DNA from: Sphaerisporangium corydalis
GTDB taxonomy: Bacteria > Actinomycetota > Actinomycetes > Streptosporangiales > Streptosporangiaceae
Reading direction: 5' to 3'
Assembly (NCBI RefSeq): GCF_025506355.1
Contig: NZ_JANZYP010000066.1
Span: 1 to 58,512, forward strand
Length of the DNA: 58,512 nt
Shown: piece after piece, positions 47,274 through 55,658 of the stretch
Layout of the letters: each line of letters begins with the position of its first letter
Numbering within the stretch: position 1 is the stretch's first letter
Notes under the pieces: model-generated
What the model was told of the DNA's origin: nothing
Database searches by the model: none
What the model saw: the letters and a program-made list of their open reading frames with translations, nothing else
Position numbers and translations under genes: made by a program

Positions 47274-48032
47274 GTGCAGGCGTTCGATCTTTCCGGCCGG
47301 AACGCGTTCGTCACCGGGGCGTCGCGGGGCATCGGCCGCGCCATCGCCCTCGCCTACGCCGAGGCCGGTGCCGACGTCGCGCTCGTGGCGCGGTCACCGG
47401 AGACGCTGGCCGAGGTCACCAAGGAGATCGAGGCGCTCGGCCGCCGCGCGTACCCGATCCCCTGCGACCTGACCGACCGGGACGCGGCGGGCGCGTCCGT
47501 CCTGCGGGCCATCGAGCTCATGGGCCATCTGGACATCGTCGTGAACAACGCAGGCGGTTCCAACTTCATCGTGCCCTTCAAGGACCTGCGCCTGTCGGGC
47601 TGGGACAAGCTCATGAAGCTCAACCTCGACTCCGCGATGGCGGTGTGCCACGCCGTCGCGCCGCACCTGCTGGAGCGCGGGTCGGGTTCGGTGATCAACG
47701 TGGCGTCGGTCGCCGCCCTGGGCGCGCCCTTCATGGCCCCGTACGCCGCCGCCAAGGCGGGCCTGGTCGCGCTCACCAAGTCGCTGGCACTGGAGTGGGC
47801 GGGGAACGGCGTCCGCGTCAACGCGCTGTGCCCCGGCTGGACCGCCACCGACCTGAACCGCAGCCTGTGGGAGGACGAGGGCGCCAGCCAGGCCACCATC
47901 GCGTCGGTCCCCATGGGCCGCTGGGGCACCGCCGAGGAGATGGCCCATCCGGCGGTCTTCCTCGCCGGCTCCGCCTCCGCCTACATGACCGGCCAGGTCC
48001 TCTTCATCGACGGAGGCGTCACCACGACGTGA
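47274..48032 (+). CDS. short-chain dehydrogenase/reductase
   Basis: A 252-aa classical SDR. GTG 47274 follows a strong GAGGAGG. TGASRGIGRA binds the cofactor, NNAGG is the second motif, and the catalytic set is Ser145, Tyr157 and Lys161 (YAAAK). The C-terminal FLAGSASAYMTGQVLFIDGG is usual for FabG-like members. Arg40 at the end of strand 2 slightly favours NADPH. Substrate unknown. Convergent with the permease gene. Confidence 0.93.
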   Translation: MQAFDLSGRNAFVTGASRGIGRAIALAYAEAGADVALVARSPETLAEVTKEIEALGRRAYPIPCDLTDRDAAGASVLRAIELMGHLDIVVNNAGGSNFIVPFKDLRLSGWDKLMKLNLDSAMAVCHAVAPHLLERGSGSVINVASVAALGAPFMAPYAAAKAGLVALTKSLALEWAGNGVRVNALCPGWTATDLNRSLWEDEGASQATIASVPMGRWGTAEEMAHPAVFLAGSASAYMTGQVLFIDGGVTTT

Positions 48033-48048
48033 CCCCGGGCCCGGCCCG

Positions 48049-49254
48049 TCAGAGCCGGGCCTGCCGGGGGAGCAGCACCTCGCGGACGATGAGCGCCACC
48101 GCCGCCGCCACCGGGATGGCCAGCAGCGCGCCGACCGCGCCGAGCAGCGCGCCGCCGAACAGGGCGGCGATCACCGACATCGCGGGCGCGACGTTCACCG
48201 AGCGGCTCATGACCCTGGGGTAGATCACGTAGTTCTCGACCTGCTGGTAGACCACGAAGAAGATGGCGCAGGCGATGCCGAGCGGCACGGACTGCAGGAG
48301 GCCGACGGCGGTCACCAGCACCGCGCCGACCGTGGCGCCGACCAGCGGGATCAGGTCGGTGACCGCGATGACCAGCGCGAGCGCGAGCGCGTACTTGGCG
48401 CCGGCGATCGTCAGGAAGAGCCACGACAGGCCGCCCGCGATCACCGAGATCAGCACGTTGCCCGCGACGTACCCGCCGATCCCGGTGAGGATCTGGTCGC
48501 CGATGGCCCGCGTGCGCGTGCGGCGGGTGGCGGGCACCACCAGCAGCAGGTACTCCTTGATCACCGGTAGCGACCCGAGGAAGTAGAGCGTCAGCACCAG
48601 CAGCGTGAACCCGGAGAAGAACGCGTCGAGGACCACGGCGCCCGCGCCGAGGATGCCCCCGGCGACGGTCGCGCCCAGGCCGCCGCTGGTGATGTAGGTC
48701 TGGACGTTGGCCAGGATCTTGTAGTCGGCGTCGAGCTGCTTGATCGTCGGGTTGGCCAGCAGGCTCTGGACGTACCCCGGCACGGCGCCGACGAAGTCGC
48801 TGGTCTCCTGGCTGACCGGCGGGACGATCGCGAAGCCGAACAGCACGAACATCGCGATCACGCCGAGGAAGACGATGGAGATCGCCCAGCGCCGGTTCAT
48901 CCCGCGCCTCTGCAGCGCCTCCACGACGGGGTTGAGGCCGACGGCGAGGAACGCGGCGACCACGATCAGCACGATCACGCCGCGCGAGCTGACCAGCGCC
49001 TGGGCCAGCGCCCACGCGGTGAGCACGCCGAGCGCCGCCGTCAGCCCCCACAGGAACGGGCCCCGCGTCAGCGGCTTGCCCGGCTCGCCGAACGGCTGCT
49101 CGGTGTCCTCTTCCTTGCCGGACGTCGCGGCGTCCCTGCGGTGGGCGGGCAGGACGTCGGTCACCTCACCGGCGCCGGGGAGACCCGCGGGCCCGCCGCC
49201 GGCTCTGCGCTGGGTGGCTCGCGGGGACACCGCGTCCGCGACGGAATCGGGCAC
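48049..49254 (-). CDS. AI-2E family transporter
   Basis: A 401-aa membrane protein. GTG 49254 is preceded by AAGGAG; upstream sequence is Pro/Arg-rich and not family-like. After ~60 disordered residues there are seven or eight helices, including VIVLIVVAAFLAVGLNPVVEALQRRGMNRRWAISIVF and the TDLIPLVGATVGAVLVTAVGLLQSVPLG region, typical of the AI-2E/PerM exporter family. Substrate unknown; the family name does not imply autoinducer transport. Confidence 0.92.
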   Translation of the reverse strand: MPDSVADAVSPRATQRRAGGGPAGLPGAGEVTDVLPAHRRDAATSGKEEDTEQPFGEPGKPLTRGPFLWGLTAALGVLTAWALAQALVSSRGVIVLIVVAAFLAVGLNPVVEALQRRGMNRRWAISIVFLGVIAMFVLFGFAIVPPVSQETSDFVGAVPGYVQSLLANPTIKQLDADYKILANVQTYITSGGLGATVAGGILGAGAVVLDAFFSGFTLLVLTLYFLGSLPVIKEYLLLVVPATRRTRTRAIGDQILTGIGGYVAGNVLISVIAGGLSWLFLTIAGAKYALALALVIAVTDLIPLVGATVGAVLVTAVGLLQSVPLGIACAIFFVVYQQVENYVIYPRVMSRSVNVAPAMSVIAALFGGALLGAVGALLAIPVAAAVALIVREVLLPRQARL

Positions 49255-49342
49255 GTCTGCTCCTTGGGGGGCGGGAGGCCGGCGGCGGCGTGACAGGCGA
49301 GGGCCCGGGCGCGCCGGTCCGGTGGAACGGGCGGAGAACACA

Positions 49343-49379
49343 GGAGAGCCTAGCGACCATGGTGATCGCCAGGCTCTCC
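49343..49379 (-). terminator. terminator after the coiled-coil gene
   Basis: GGAGAGCCT and AGGCTCTCC form a perfect 9-bp stem, continued inside by GCGA/TCGC after one mismatch. It lies 39 nt past the minus-strand stop at 49418. Confidence 0.7.
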
Positions 49380-49417
49380 CGGTAGCCGTCCCTATCGCCC
49401 CTGAACTGGTGAGGTGC

Positions 49418-50713
49418 CTACTCCTGCCACCACTCGGACTCGTCCTCGGCCGGTGCGGCGGCGCGCTGCGGCGCCGGCGCCGGGCTGGGCCGCTCCTCCC
49501 GCACCGAAGGCGTGGCCGCGAGGGCCGGCTTCGGCGGGGCGGCGGCGACCGCCGGAGCCTCGTCCATGCCCGGCAGCGCCGCGCCGCCGAGCAGCTGGCG
49601 CAGCTGGGCGAGGTGGCTGGTGATGCTGTCGCGCTGGCGGGTCAGCTCGTCCACCTGGCGCTGGGCGACGGTCCTGTTGCGCTCGGCGTCGGACTTGGCG
49701 TCCGAGACGATGGACTCGGCGCTGGCCTTGGCCTCGGCGACGAACTGGTCGGCGTTCTTGCGCGCGTTCGCCAGGAGCTGCTTGGCGTGGGTGTCGGCCT
49801 CGCGGCGGCTCTGCTCGGCCTGCTGGGTGGCCTTGGTCGCCCGCTGCTCGGCGGTGGCGGCACGCTGCTCGGCCTCGGCGACCAGCTTCTGCGTGGCGGC
49901 CTGCGCCGTGGCGTGACGCTCGGACTCCTGGCGCTCGGCCTCCTCGCGGCGGGCGGCGAGCTGGATCTCGAACTCGGCCTCGTCCTGGGCCCGCTTGGCC
50001 TCGGACTCCTCCAGGACGCGCTGGGCCTGGGCCCGCATCTCGTCGGCCTGCCGCTTGGCGGTGGTCAGCACCTCGTCGCGCTCGCGCTTGGTGGAGGCAC
50101 GGAGCTGGGCCACCTCGCGCTCGGTGGTGGTGCGCAGCTTGGCGATCTCGCGCTCGGCGTCCGCGCGCTTCTCGGCGACCTCGTGGTCGGCCGTGGCGCG
50201 GAGCTTGGAGACCTCGCGCTCGGTGGTGGAGGTCAGCTCGTCGGCCTCGCGCTTGGCGGTCGAGCGGATCTCCTCGGCCTCGCGCTCGGCCATCGTGCGC
50301 ATCTCGTCGGTCTCACGAGTGGCGAGGGCGCGCTTCTCGGCGGCCTCGTTCTCCGCGGCGGCCCGCACGTCCGCCGCGTCCACCTTCGCCGCGGCCTTGA
50401 TCTCGTTGGCCTCGGACCTGGCGGCCTGGACCAGTTCGGTGGCCTGCTCCTCCGCCAGACGCAGCAACTGCTCGATGCGGGCACCTAGACCGGAGTAGGT
50501 CGGGCGCTCCTGCTCCTGCAACTGGCGCTGCGAGTCGGAGAGCTCCCGTTGCAAGGCGGAGAGCTGCTCGCGGGTCTGGCGCAGGTCGGTGTCGAGCTGC
50601 TTCAAGTGGTCGTGGACCTGGTGCCGGTCGAAGCCACGGAGAACCACGTCGAATTCCCGCGTGGGGGTGTCTTCAAAGAAATTGTTCAGCTGGGCGTCGA
50701 TGTCGGACTGCAT
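49418..50713 (-). CDS. Scy/FilP-like hendecad coiled-coil protein with DivIVA-type N-terminus
   Basis: A 431-aa cytoskeletal-type protein. Residues ~20-40 (FDVVLRGFDRHQVHDHLKQL) are the DivIVA/GpsB-like N-terminal motif. From residue 99 to 230 there are twelve consecutive 11-residue repeats of the form EREAEEIRSTA / KREADELTSTT, then further coiled coil to ~365 and a Pro/Ala tail ending DESEWWQE. In Streptomyces the polar-growth proteins FilP and Scy are encoded beside methylmalonyl-CoA epimerase and acetyl-CoA acetyltransferase, exactly the next two genes here. Probably part of the hyphal-tip polarisome. It is a single gene of intermediate size, longer than FilP and far shorter than Scy. Confidence 0.85.
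   Translation of the reverse strand: MQSDIDAQLNNFFEDTPTREFDVVLRGFDRHQVHDHLKQLDTDLRQTREQLSALQRELSDSQRQLQEQERPTYSGLGARIEQLLRLAEEQATELVQAARSEANEIKAAAKVDAADVRAAAENEAAEKRALATRETDEMRTMAEREAEEIRSTAKREADELTSTTEREVSKLRATADHEVAEKRADAEREIAKLRTTTEREVAQLRASTKRERDEVLTTAKRQADEMRAQAQRVLEESEAKRAQDEAEFEIQLAARREEAERQESERHATAQAATQKLVAEAEQRAATAEQRATKATQQAEQSRREADTHAKQLLANARKNADQFVAEAKASAESIVSDAKSDAERNRTVAQRQVDELTRQRDSITSHLAQLRQLLGGAALPGMDEAPAVAAAPPKPALAATPSVREERPSPAPAPQRAAAPAEDESEWWQE
50024..50419. repeat. 33-bp repeats coding twelve hendecads
   Basis: Twelve degenerate 33-bp units, one per 11-residue coiled-coil repeat, without gap or phase shift. An 11-residue period gives a nearly straight or slightly right-handed coil. 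Confidence 0.8.
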
Positions 50714-50966
50714 GAGGCTCGATCCTGGGTTGTCGAGACGGCTACACGGGCCGGACGGGGGGCGGACATCCGAGGCGGGGATCCGCTTCCAAATGGTCGC
50801 GCTCGCGCGGGCACTCGACTAGCAGGGGCTCGCTGCGGCTCGCCCCTAGATCCTTGTGCTCGGCTCGCCCGTCCATGGCGGGATCCACGTCCGGATGGTA
50901 GGCCAGCGTACTCCGGTGTTGCCGAAATGGAGGTCCCGTCCGACTTTCTGCGAGAGTTGTTACGAA

Positions 50967-51419
50967 TTAGCCATTTTTGAGTTTCGTCTGCTCGGGCCGG
51001 GGCGCCGGGCTCTCCACCAGCTCTGTCAGGACTCCTCCCACGTCTTTCGGATGGAGAAACGCGATTGAGGTGCCCATCGCTCCGTGGCGGGGGTGTTCAT
51101 CGACCAATCTCACCCCCGCGCCGCCCATCGCCGCCATCGCCTTGGTGACATCCGTCACTCCGTAGGCGACGTGATGCAGGCCCTCGCCCCGCTTCGCCAG
51201 GAACTTCCCCACCGGCGTGTCGGGGCCCGTGGGCTCCAGGAGCTGGATGTAGGAACCGCCGCCCTCGCCGTCGGCGACGTGCAGCATGGCCTCCTTCACC
51301 CCCTGCTCCTCGTTGACCTCCTGGCTGACGACCGTCACCCCGAAGGCCGCCCGGTAGAAGGCGATCTTCTCCTCGAGGTTCTCGCAGGCTATGCCCACAT
51401 GGTCGATTCTCAGCAGCAT
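50967..51419 (-). CDS. mce: methylmalonyl-CoA epimerase
   Basis: A 150-aa enzyme of the vicinal oxygen chelate fold that interconverts (S)- and (R)-methylmalonyl-CoA in propionyl-CoA metabolism and polyketide precursor supply. ATG 51419 gives [23 protein letters not shown], with metal ligand His7. [13 protein letters not shown] has a further His, and VLTELVE near the end has the Glu. Length is standard. Works with the B12-dependent mutase. Divergent from the thiolase gene. Confidence 0.94.
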   Translation of the reverse strand: MLLRIDHVGIACENLEEKIAFYRAAFGVTVVSQEVNEEQGVKEAMLHVADGEGGGSYIQLLEPTGPDTPVGKFLAKRGEGLHHVAYGVTDVTKAMAAMGGAGVRLVDEHPRHGAMGTSIAFLHPKDVGGVLTELVESPAPRPEQTKLKNG

Positions 51420-51491
51420 GCGTGTCCTCCGCTCTCGTGGCACCGCGGGGCTTCGGGGATCCCTCTCCGAAACCGCGTGGTCCGTCCTGGG

Positions 51492-51534
51492 TATGGTGGC
51501 AAAGTCGCCGACGACCCCATCATGGAGGCCCTGG
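51492..51534 (+). promoter_or_regulatory. candidate -10 and ribosome site for thiolase
   Basis: TATGGT at 51492-51497 fits TAnnnT. GGAGG at 51524-51528 is spaced for the GTG at 51534 and lies inside the codons that would follow the ATG at 51522. Confidence 0.35.
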
Positions 51535-52751
51535 TGCCCAGTTCTCCCGCCGTCCCGGCCGGCAGGCCGCGATCCGTCATCGTCGCCGGGGCCCGCACCC
51601 CCATCGGCCGCCTGCTCGGCTCCCTGTCCGGCCTGTCCGCCGTCGAGCTCGGCGGCCTGGCGATCAAGGCCGCCCTGGATCGCTCCGGCGTCGCGCCGGA
51701 CCTGGTCGAGTACGTGATCATGGGTCAGGTCATCCAGGCCGGCGCCGGCCAGATCCCGTCGCGGCAGGCCGCCGTGAAGGCGGGCATCCCCATGAGCGTG
51801 CCGTCGCTCACCATCAACAAGGTGTGCCTGTCGGGCCTCGACGCCATCGCCCTGGCCGACCAGCTCATCCGCGCCGGGGAGTTCGACATCGTGGTGGCGG
51901 GCGGCATGGAGTCCATGACCAACGCCCCCCACCTGCTGCCGGGGCTGCGCAAGGGCGTGAAGTACGGCGGAGCCGACATCATCGACTCGATGGCCTTCGA
52001 CGGGCTCACGGATGTATTCGACCAGGTATCGATGGGGGAGTCCACCGAGCGGTACAACGGCCGCCTCGGGCTGGAGCGCGCCGAGCAGGACGCCTTCTCC
52101 GCCAGGTCCCACCAGCTCGCCGCCGCCGCGGCCAAGGACGGCCGGTTCGACGACGAGATCGTCCCGGTGTCCCTGCCCCAGCGCAAGGGCGACCCCATCG
52201 TGTTCACCACCGACGAGGGCGTACGGGGCGACACCACCGTGGAGACGCTGGGCAGGCTGCGTCCCGCGTTCGCCAAGGACGGCACGATCACCGCGGGGTC
52301 GGCGTCCCAGATCTCCGACGGGGCCTGCGCGGTCGTCGTCATGTCCCGGGCCAAGGCCGAGGAGCTGGGGATCTCCTGGCTCGCCGAGATCGGGGCCCAC
52401 GGGAACGTGGCGGGCCCGGACAACTCCCTGCAGTCCCAGCCGGCCAACGCGATCTTCCAGGCCCTCGGCAAGCAGGGCCTGACCGTGGGCGACCTCGACC
52501 TGATCGAGATCAACGAGGCGTTCGCGGCGGTCGTCCTGCAGTCGTCCAAGGAGCTGGGCGTGCCCGAGGACAAGGTGAACGTCAACGGCGGCGGCATCGC
52601 GCTCGGCCACCCCATCGGCGCTTCGGGTGCGCGGCTGGTCCTGACGCTCGCCCACGAGCTGCGGCGGCGTGGCGGCGGCACCGGCGCGGCGGGCTTGTGC
52701 GGCGGCGGTGGCCAGGGCGACGCCCTGATCATCACCGTCCCCGCCCCCTGA
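51534..52751 (+). CDS. acetyl-CoA acetyltransferase (thiolase)
   Basis: A 405-aa thiolase condensing or cleaving acetyl-CoA/acetoacetyl-CoA. GTG 51534 is preferred because GGAGG lies 5 nt before it; ATG 51522 has no ribosome site and would give 409 aa. The acyl-carrying nucleophile is Cys98 in [12 protein letters not shown], and the C-terminal catalytic elements are [10 protein letters not shown] (His) and [13 protein letters not shown] (Cys). NEAFAAVV is also present. Divergent with mce, as in Streptomyces. Confidence 0.93.
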   Translation: MPSSPAVPAGRPRSVIVAGARTPIGRLLGSLSGLSAVELGGLAIKAALDRSGVAPDLVEYVIMGQVIQAGAGQIPSRQAAVKAGIPMSVPSLTINKVCLSGLDAIALADQLIRAGEFDIVVAGGMESMTNAPHLLPGLRKGVKYGGADIIDSMAFDGLTDVFDQVSMGESTERYNGRLGLERAEQDAFSARSHQLAAAAAKDGRFDDEIVPVSLPQRKGDPIVFTTDEGVRGDTTVETLGRLRPAFAKDGTITAGSASQISDGACAVVVMSRAKAEELGISWLAEIGAHGNVAGPDNSLQSQPANAIFQALGKQGLTVGDLDLIEINEAFAAVVLQSSKELGVPEDKVNVNGGGIALGHPIGASGARLVLTLAHELRRRGGGTGAAGLCGGGGQGDALIITVPAP

Positions 52752-52854
52752 CCACCGGGACGTTCCCCGACCGCCTGGGCGGTTCCTGACCTGGGTGTCC
52801 GCCGGGCCCCGGCCGCCGGCGGGCGCGGGCCTGGCTGTGATCATCAGTACGAAT

Positions 52855-52957
52855 CACATTGATGTGTATAAATCGTGATTTGCACGTCGGGGATGAATGG
52901 TGTTCATGCCGTTATTTCCGGCCTGTTCCTGGCGAACGCCAGCCGGAGTCTTTAGCA
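52855..52957 (+). promoter_or_regulatory. palindrome-rich AT-richer leader of the CHAT gene
   Basis: CACAT-TG-ATGTG (52855-52866) is a perfect palindrome nested in a wider AATCAC/GTGATT inverted repeat (about 52852-52880). CTGGCG-AA-CGCCAG (52929-52942) is a second perfect palindrome. TAGCAT at 52952-52957 may be the -10, 9 nt before the GTG at 52967. The GC dip here is unlike the flanks. Confidence 0.45.
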
Positions 52958-52966
52958 TCGTTCATC

Positions 52967-55462
52967 GTGGCGGAACGGGCGGATGGCCGTGGGCGGCGGC
53001 GGTTCCGGGGCACGGCCTCCCCTACGGTCGACGGCGAGTCGTGCCCCGATGTGGATATCAGCGTTGAATGGGGTAATTCACCGCAGTTCCTGCTCGCCTC
53101 TCCGGGAAAGGCGCCGGGCGGCCTTTTCTGGATCGTCACCGACGCCGACGAAGCCGACGTCCACCCCCACGATCCCGCCGGCCCTGGTCCCGGCCCCTCC
53201 GCCGACTTCGGCGTGACGGTGCGTCTTGGGCCGGCGCAGGCGCCCGTGGCCTGGCCGATCTGGTGGGCGAGCGTGGTGAGCCCGATGGGGGACCGCTTCG
53301 ACCTGCCGCGGGAGGCCCGCACCGGCGTGGCCGAGATCACCGTGCGCGGGGACGTCCTGTACGGGTCCGTCCGGTTCTCCGGCGTGGCCCTCGACGGGAG
53401 CCCGGCCTGCTACGAGGCCGTCCTCCGCGGCCACCGGGCCCCCGGCGACGAGTCCGCCGACCCGCCCGCGTCGACGCTTCCGGCACCTGGCGGCGACCTC
53501 CCGGGCTTCCCTGTCCAGGTCAGCGACCGGTTCGCGCCCGCAGGAAGACAGGACGCGGGGCCGGGGCCTGTGATCAGCAGGGTGAACGCGCTCGACGAGC
53601 AGGTGTCCCTGGACTTCGCCGCCGGCCGGTTCGACGCGCTCCTCGACCACCTGGGGGAGGCCGTCGGCCTGCGCAGGGAACTGGGCGTCGGCGCGACGGC
53701 GACCGCCGCGTGGGGCCGGTTCCTGGCCGGAGTCCGCGACTCGCTGGCCACCGACCAGGAGGTGCTCGCCGCCATCGCGGCACGCGGGCACCTCGGTTCC
53801 GTCATCGCCCCGGCCGCCGCCGCGATCGCGTCCGCCGCCGGGCGGCTCCGCCACCTCGACCCCGAACCCCCCGGCCTGACCGAACTGGCCGCCGGCGTCC
53901 GCGAGGCGGCCGGGATCCTCACCGGCCTCGCGGCCCGCCTCCGCGGGCTGGAGGCGGACCGGGAGCGATGGACCACGCGGGACGTCGCCGAGGCCGGCCT
54001 CGTGCTGACGGCGAAGGACACGGCCGTCGCGCTGACCGGGTCCGCCACGCGGCTGGAGCACCATCGGGACCACCTGCGCGCCCTCGACCCCGTCGGGCAC
54101 GCGCGCCGCACCCAGGAGGCCAACCGGTCGGCACTGGCCCGGATGACGCGCTACGTCGAGCTGTGGCGGGCGCGTGCCGCGACCGACTGGGACAAGATCC
54201 TCACGATGGAGCGTGCCAGGCCGCTGCACGGCCGCCTGGTCGGCGCCTTCCTCGACCTCGGGGGCGCGCGGGACGCGCTGGCCGCCTCCGAGATGGCCCG
54301 CGCCCGCGCGTACGCCGACCTGATGACCGGACGGCGTACCGCGCCCGTGCTCACCCCCGCGCGGATGTCCGCCCTGCTGGGCGAGTACGGCGGGCCGCTC
54401 GTGGAGTACTTCCTGCACCGGGACCGGCTGATCATCTTCGTGGTCGCGCAGGACGGGACGCTGCGTACCGCCGACCAGAGGGTGGACGGCGGCGCGCTAC
54501 TGGTCCGGATCGACGAGCTGCACGAGCACCTCAGGGCCGAGCGGGTCGACGGGCCCCGGCTGAACGGGCTGCTGCGCGAACTGGGCGCGGTCCTGTGGGA
54601 TCCGGTGGCCCGGTGGCTGCCCGCCGACCCGGAGACCGCGCTGGCGGTGGTGCCCCACGAGGCGCTGCTGCGCGTGCCGTTCCACGCGCTGGCCGGCGCG
54701 GACGGACGGCGCCTCGCCGAACGCCACACCACGACGGTGCTCCCCGCCGCCTCCATTCTCCCCACCCTGCTGTCCCGCCGCACCCACATGCCGTCCTCAC
54801 CGCCGCCGGCCCCGCCCGTCCCGGCGCATCGGATGGCGGGCGGTCCTGGCCGGTCAGGTGAGCCGGTCCGGCCGGTGCCGAGGATCTGTGCTCTGGTCGA
54901 TCCCGAGCCCATGCCGGACGGGCTGCCCGCGCTGCGCACCCTGCGTACGCGCTTCGGCCTGGTCAGCGACCTGTTCCCGGGCGCCGAGGTGCACATCGGC
55001 GACGCGGCGACCGAGACGGCCATGGTCGAGGGCGCGGCCCGCCGTCCCTCGGTGCTGTGCCTGGCCACGCACGCCGAGGCGCTGCCGGACGATCCGATGG
55101 GCTCCTTCGTCGCGCTCGCGTCCGGCAGGCTCACGGCCGCGGCCGTGCACGAACTGGACCTGCCGGCGCGGCTCGTCGTCCTGGCCGCCTGCGAGACCGG
55201 TGCCGGGCGGGTGACCGGCGACGGGGTCATCGGGCTGAGCCGGGCCTTCCTCGCGGCCGGGCCGCTCGCCGTGCTCATGACGCTGTGGCCCGTGCGGGAG
55301 CGCGACAGTCTCCACCTGCTGCGGCGCTTCCACGATCTGCACCTGAACTCCGGCCTCGGCACGGCGGGGGCGCTGCGCGCCGCGCACCTCTCGCTGCTCG
55401 CCGAACGACCGGACGACCCGCAGCGCTGGGCCGCCTTCACCCTGTTCGGCCTGGCCGATTGA
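52967..55462 (+). CDS. CHAT-domain caspase-like protein
   Basis: An 831-aa protein (867 aa if TTG 52859 is used, but that codon lies in a palindromic AT-rich leader; GTG 52967 sits behind a -10 box and may be leaderless). Residues ~10-180 are an unrecognised beta-rich domain (DVDISVEWGNSPQFLL...GVTVRLG...YGSVRFSG). Residues ~200-450 are helical, TPR-like, ending in SEMARARAYADLMTGRR. The C-terminal ~350 residues are a CHAT peptidase domain with the dyad His702 (LCLATHAEAL) and Cys742 (LAACETGAG), followed by GLSRAFLAAGPLAVLMTLWPV and WAAFTLFG. CHAT proteins include separase-like proteases and the Csx29/Craspase effector. It heads an operon with a small ORF and a cyclase-like gene. Likely a regulated protease; target unknown. 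Confidence 0.9.
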   Translation: MAERADGRGRRRFRGTASPTVDGESCPDVDISVEWGNSPQFLLASPGKAPGGLFWIVTDADEADVHPHDPAGPGPGPSADFGVTVRLGPAQAPVAWPIWWASVVSPMGDRFDLPREARTGVAEITVRGDVLYGSVRFSGVALDGSPACYEAVLRGHRAPGDESADPPASTLPAPGGDLPGFPVQVSDRFAPAGRQDAGPGPVISRVNALDEQVSLDFAAGRFDALLDHLGEAVGLRRELGVGATATAAWGRFLAGVRDSLATDQEVLAAIAARGHLGSVIAPAAAAIASAAGRLRHLDPEPPGLTELAAGVREAAGILTGLAARLRGLEADRERWTTRDVAEAGLVLTAKDTAVALTGSATRLEHHRDHLRALDPVGHARRTQEANRSALARMTRYVELWRARAATDWDKILTMERARPLHGRLVGAFLDLGGARDALAASEMARARAYADLMTGRRTAPVLTPARMSALLGEYGGPLVEYFLHRDRLIIFVVAQDGTLRTADQRVDGGALLVRIDELHEHLRAERVDGPRLNGLLRELGAVLWDPVARWLPADPETALAVVPHEALLRVPFHALAGADGRRLAERHTTTVLPAASILPTLLSRRTHMPSSPPPAPPVPAHRMAGGPGRSGEPVRPVPRICALVDPEPMPDGLPALRTLRTRFGLVSDLFPGAEVHIGDAATETAMVEGAARRPSVLCLATHAEALPDDPMGSFVALASGRLTAAAVHELDLPARLVVLAACETGAGRVTGDGVIGLSRAFLAAGPLAVLMTLWPVRERDSLHLLRRFHDLHLNSGLGTAGALRAAHLSLLAERPDDPQRWAAFTLFGLAD

Positions 55463-55481
55463 ACGAACCCGGAGGTGTGGC

Positions 55482-55658
55482 GTGACCGTCCTCGACCACG
55501 AGCTGGACACCCGGTCGGAAGAACCCGGAGTGCGGCGACCTCGACCTCGACCTCGATCCGCGGGCCACCTCGCGACCGTCCCGGGCCACGACGCCGTGAC
55601 CTGGCCGGGGCGCCGGGATGGGGCGGTCCGGCCGAGCGGGGCCGGGGGTGTGGTGTGA
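55482..55658 (+). CDS. 58-aa ORF between CHAT and cyclase-like genes
   Basis: A small ORF, GTG 55482 to TGA 55658, with an excellent GGAGGTG ribosome site 19 nt after the CHAT gene. Its stop overlaps the next start in GTGTGA. The product starts VTVLDHELDTRSEEPG, has an Arg-Pro repeat (from a CGACCT hexanucleotide tripled in the DNA, about 55537-55555) and a Gly/Ala/Val end. It has no known domain. A different frame across the hexanucleotide would give Asp-Leu repeats, so a frameshift in a small acidic protein is an alternative. It could instead be a leader that couples translation. Confidence 0.5.
   Translation: MTVLDHELDTRSEEPGVRRPRPRPRSAGHLATVPGHDAVTWPGRRDGAVRPSGAGGVV

Noticed and set aside
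48049..49254. Quorum-sensing (autoinducer-2) function for the AI-2E family gene
   Set aside because: The family name is historical; members have varied or unknown substrates, and no luxS or lsr-type genes are nearby.
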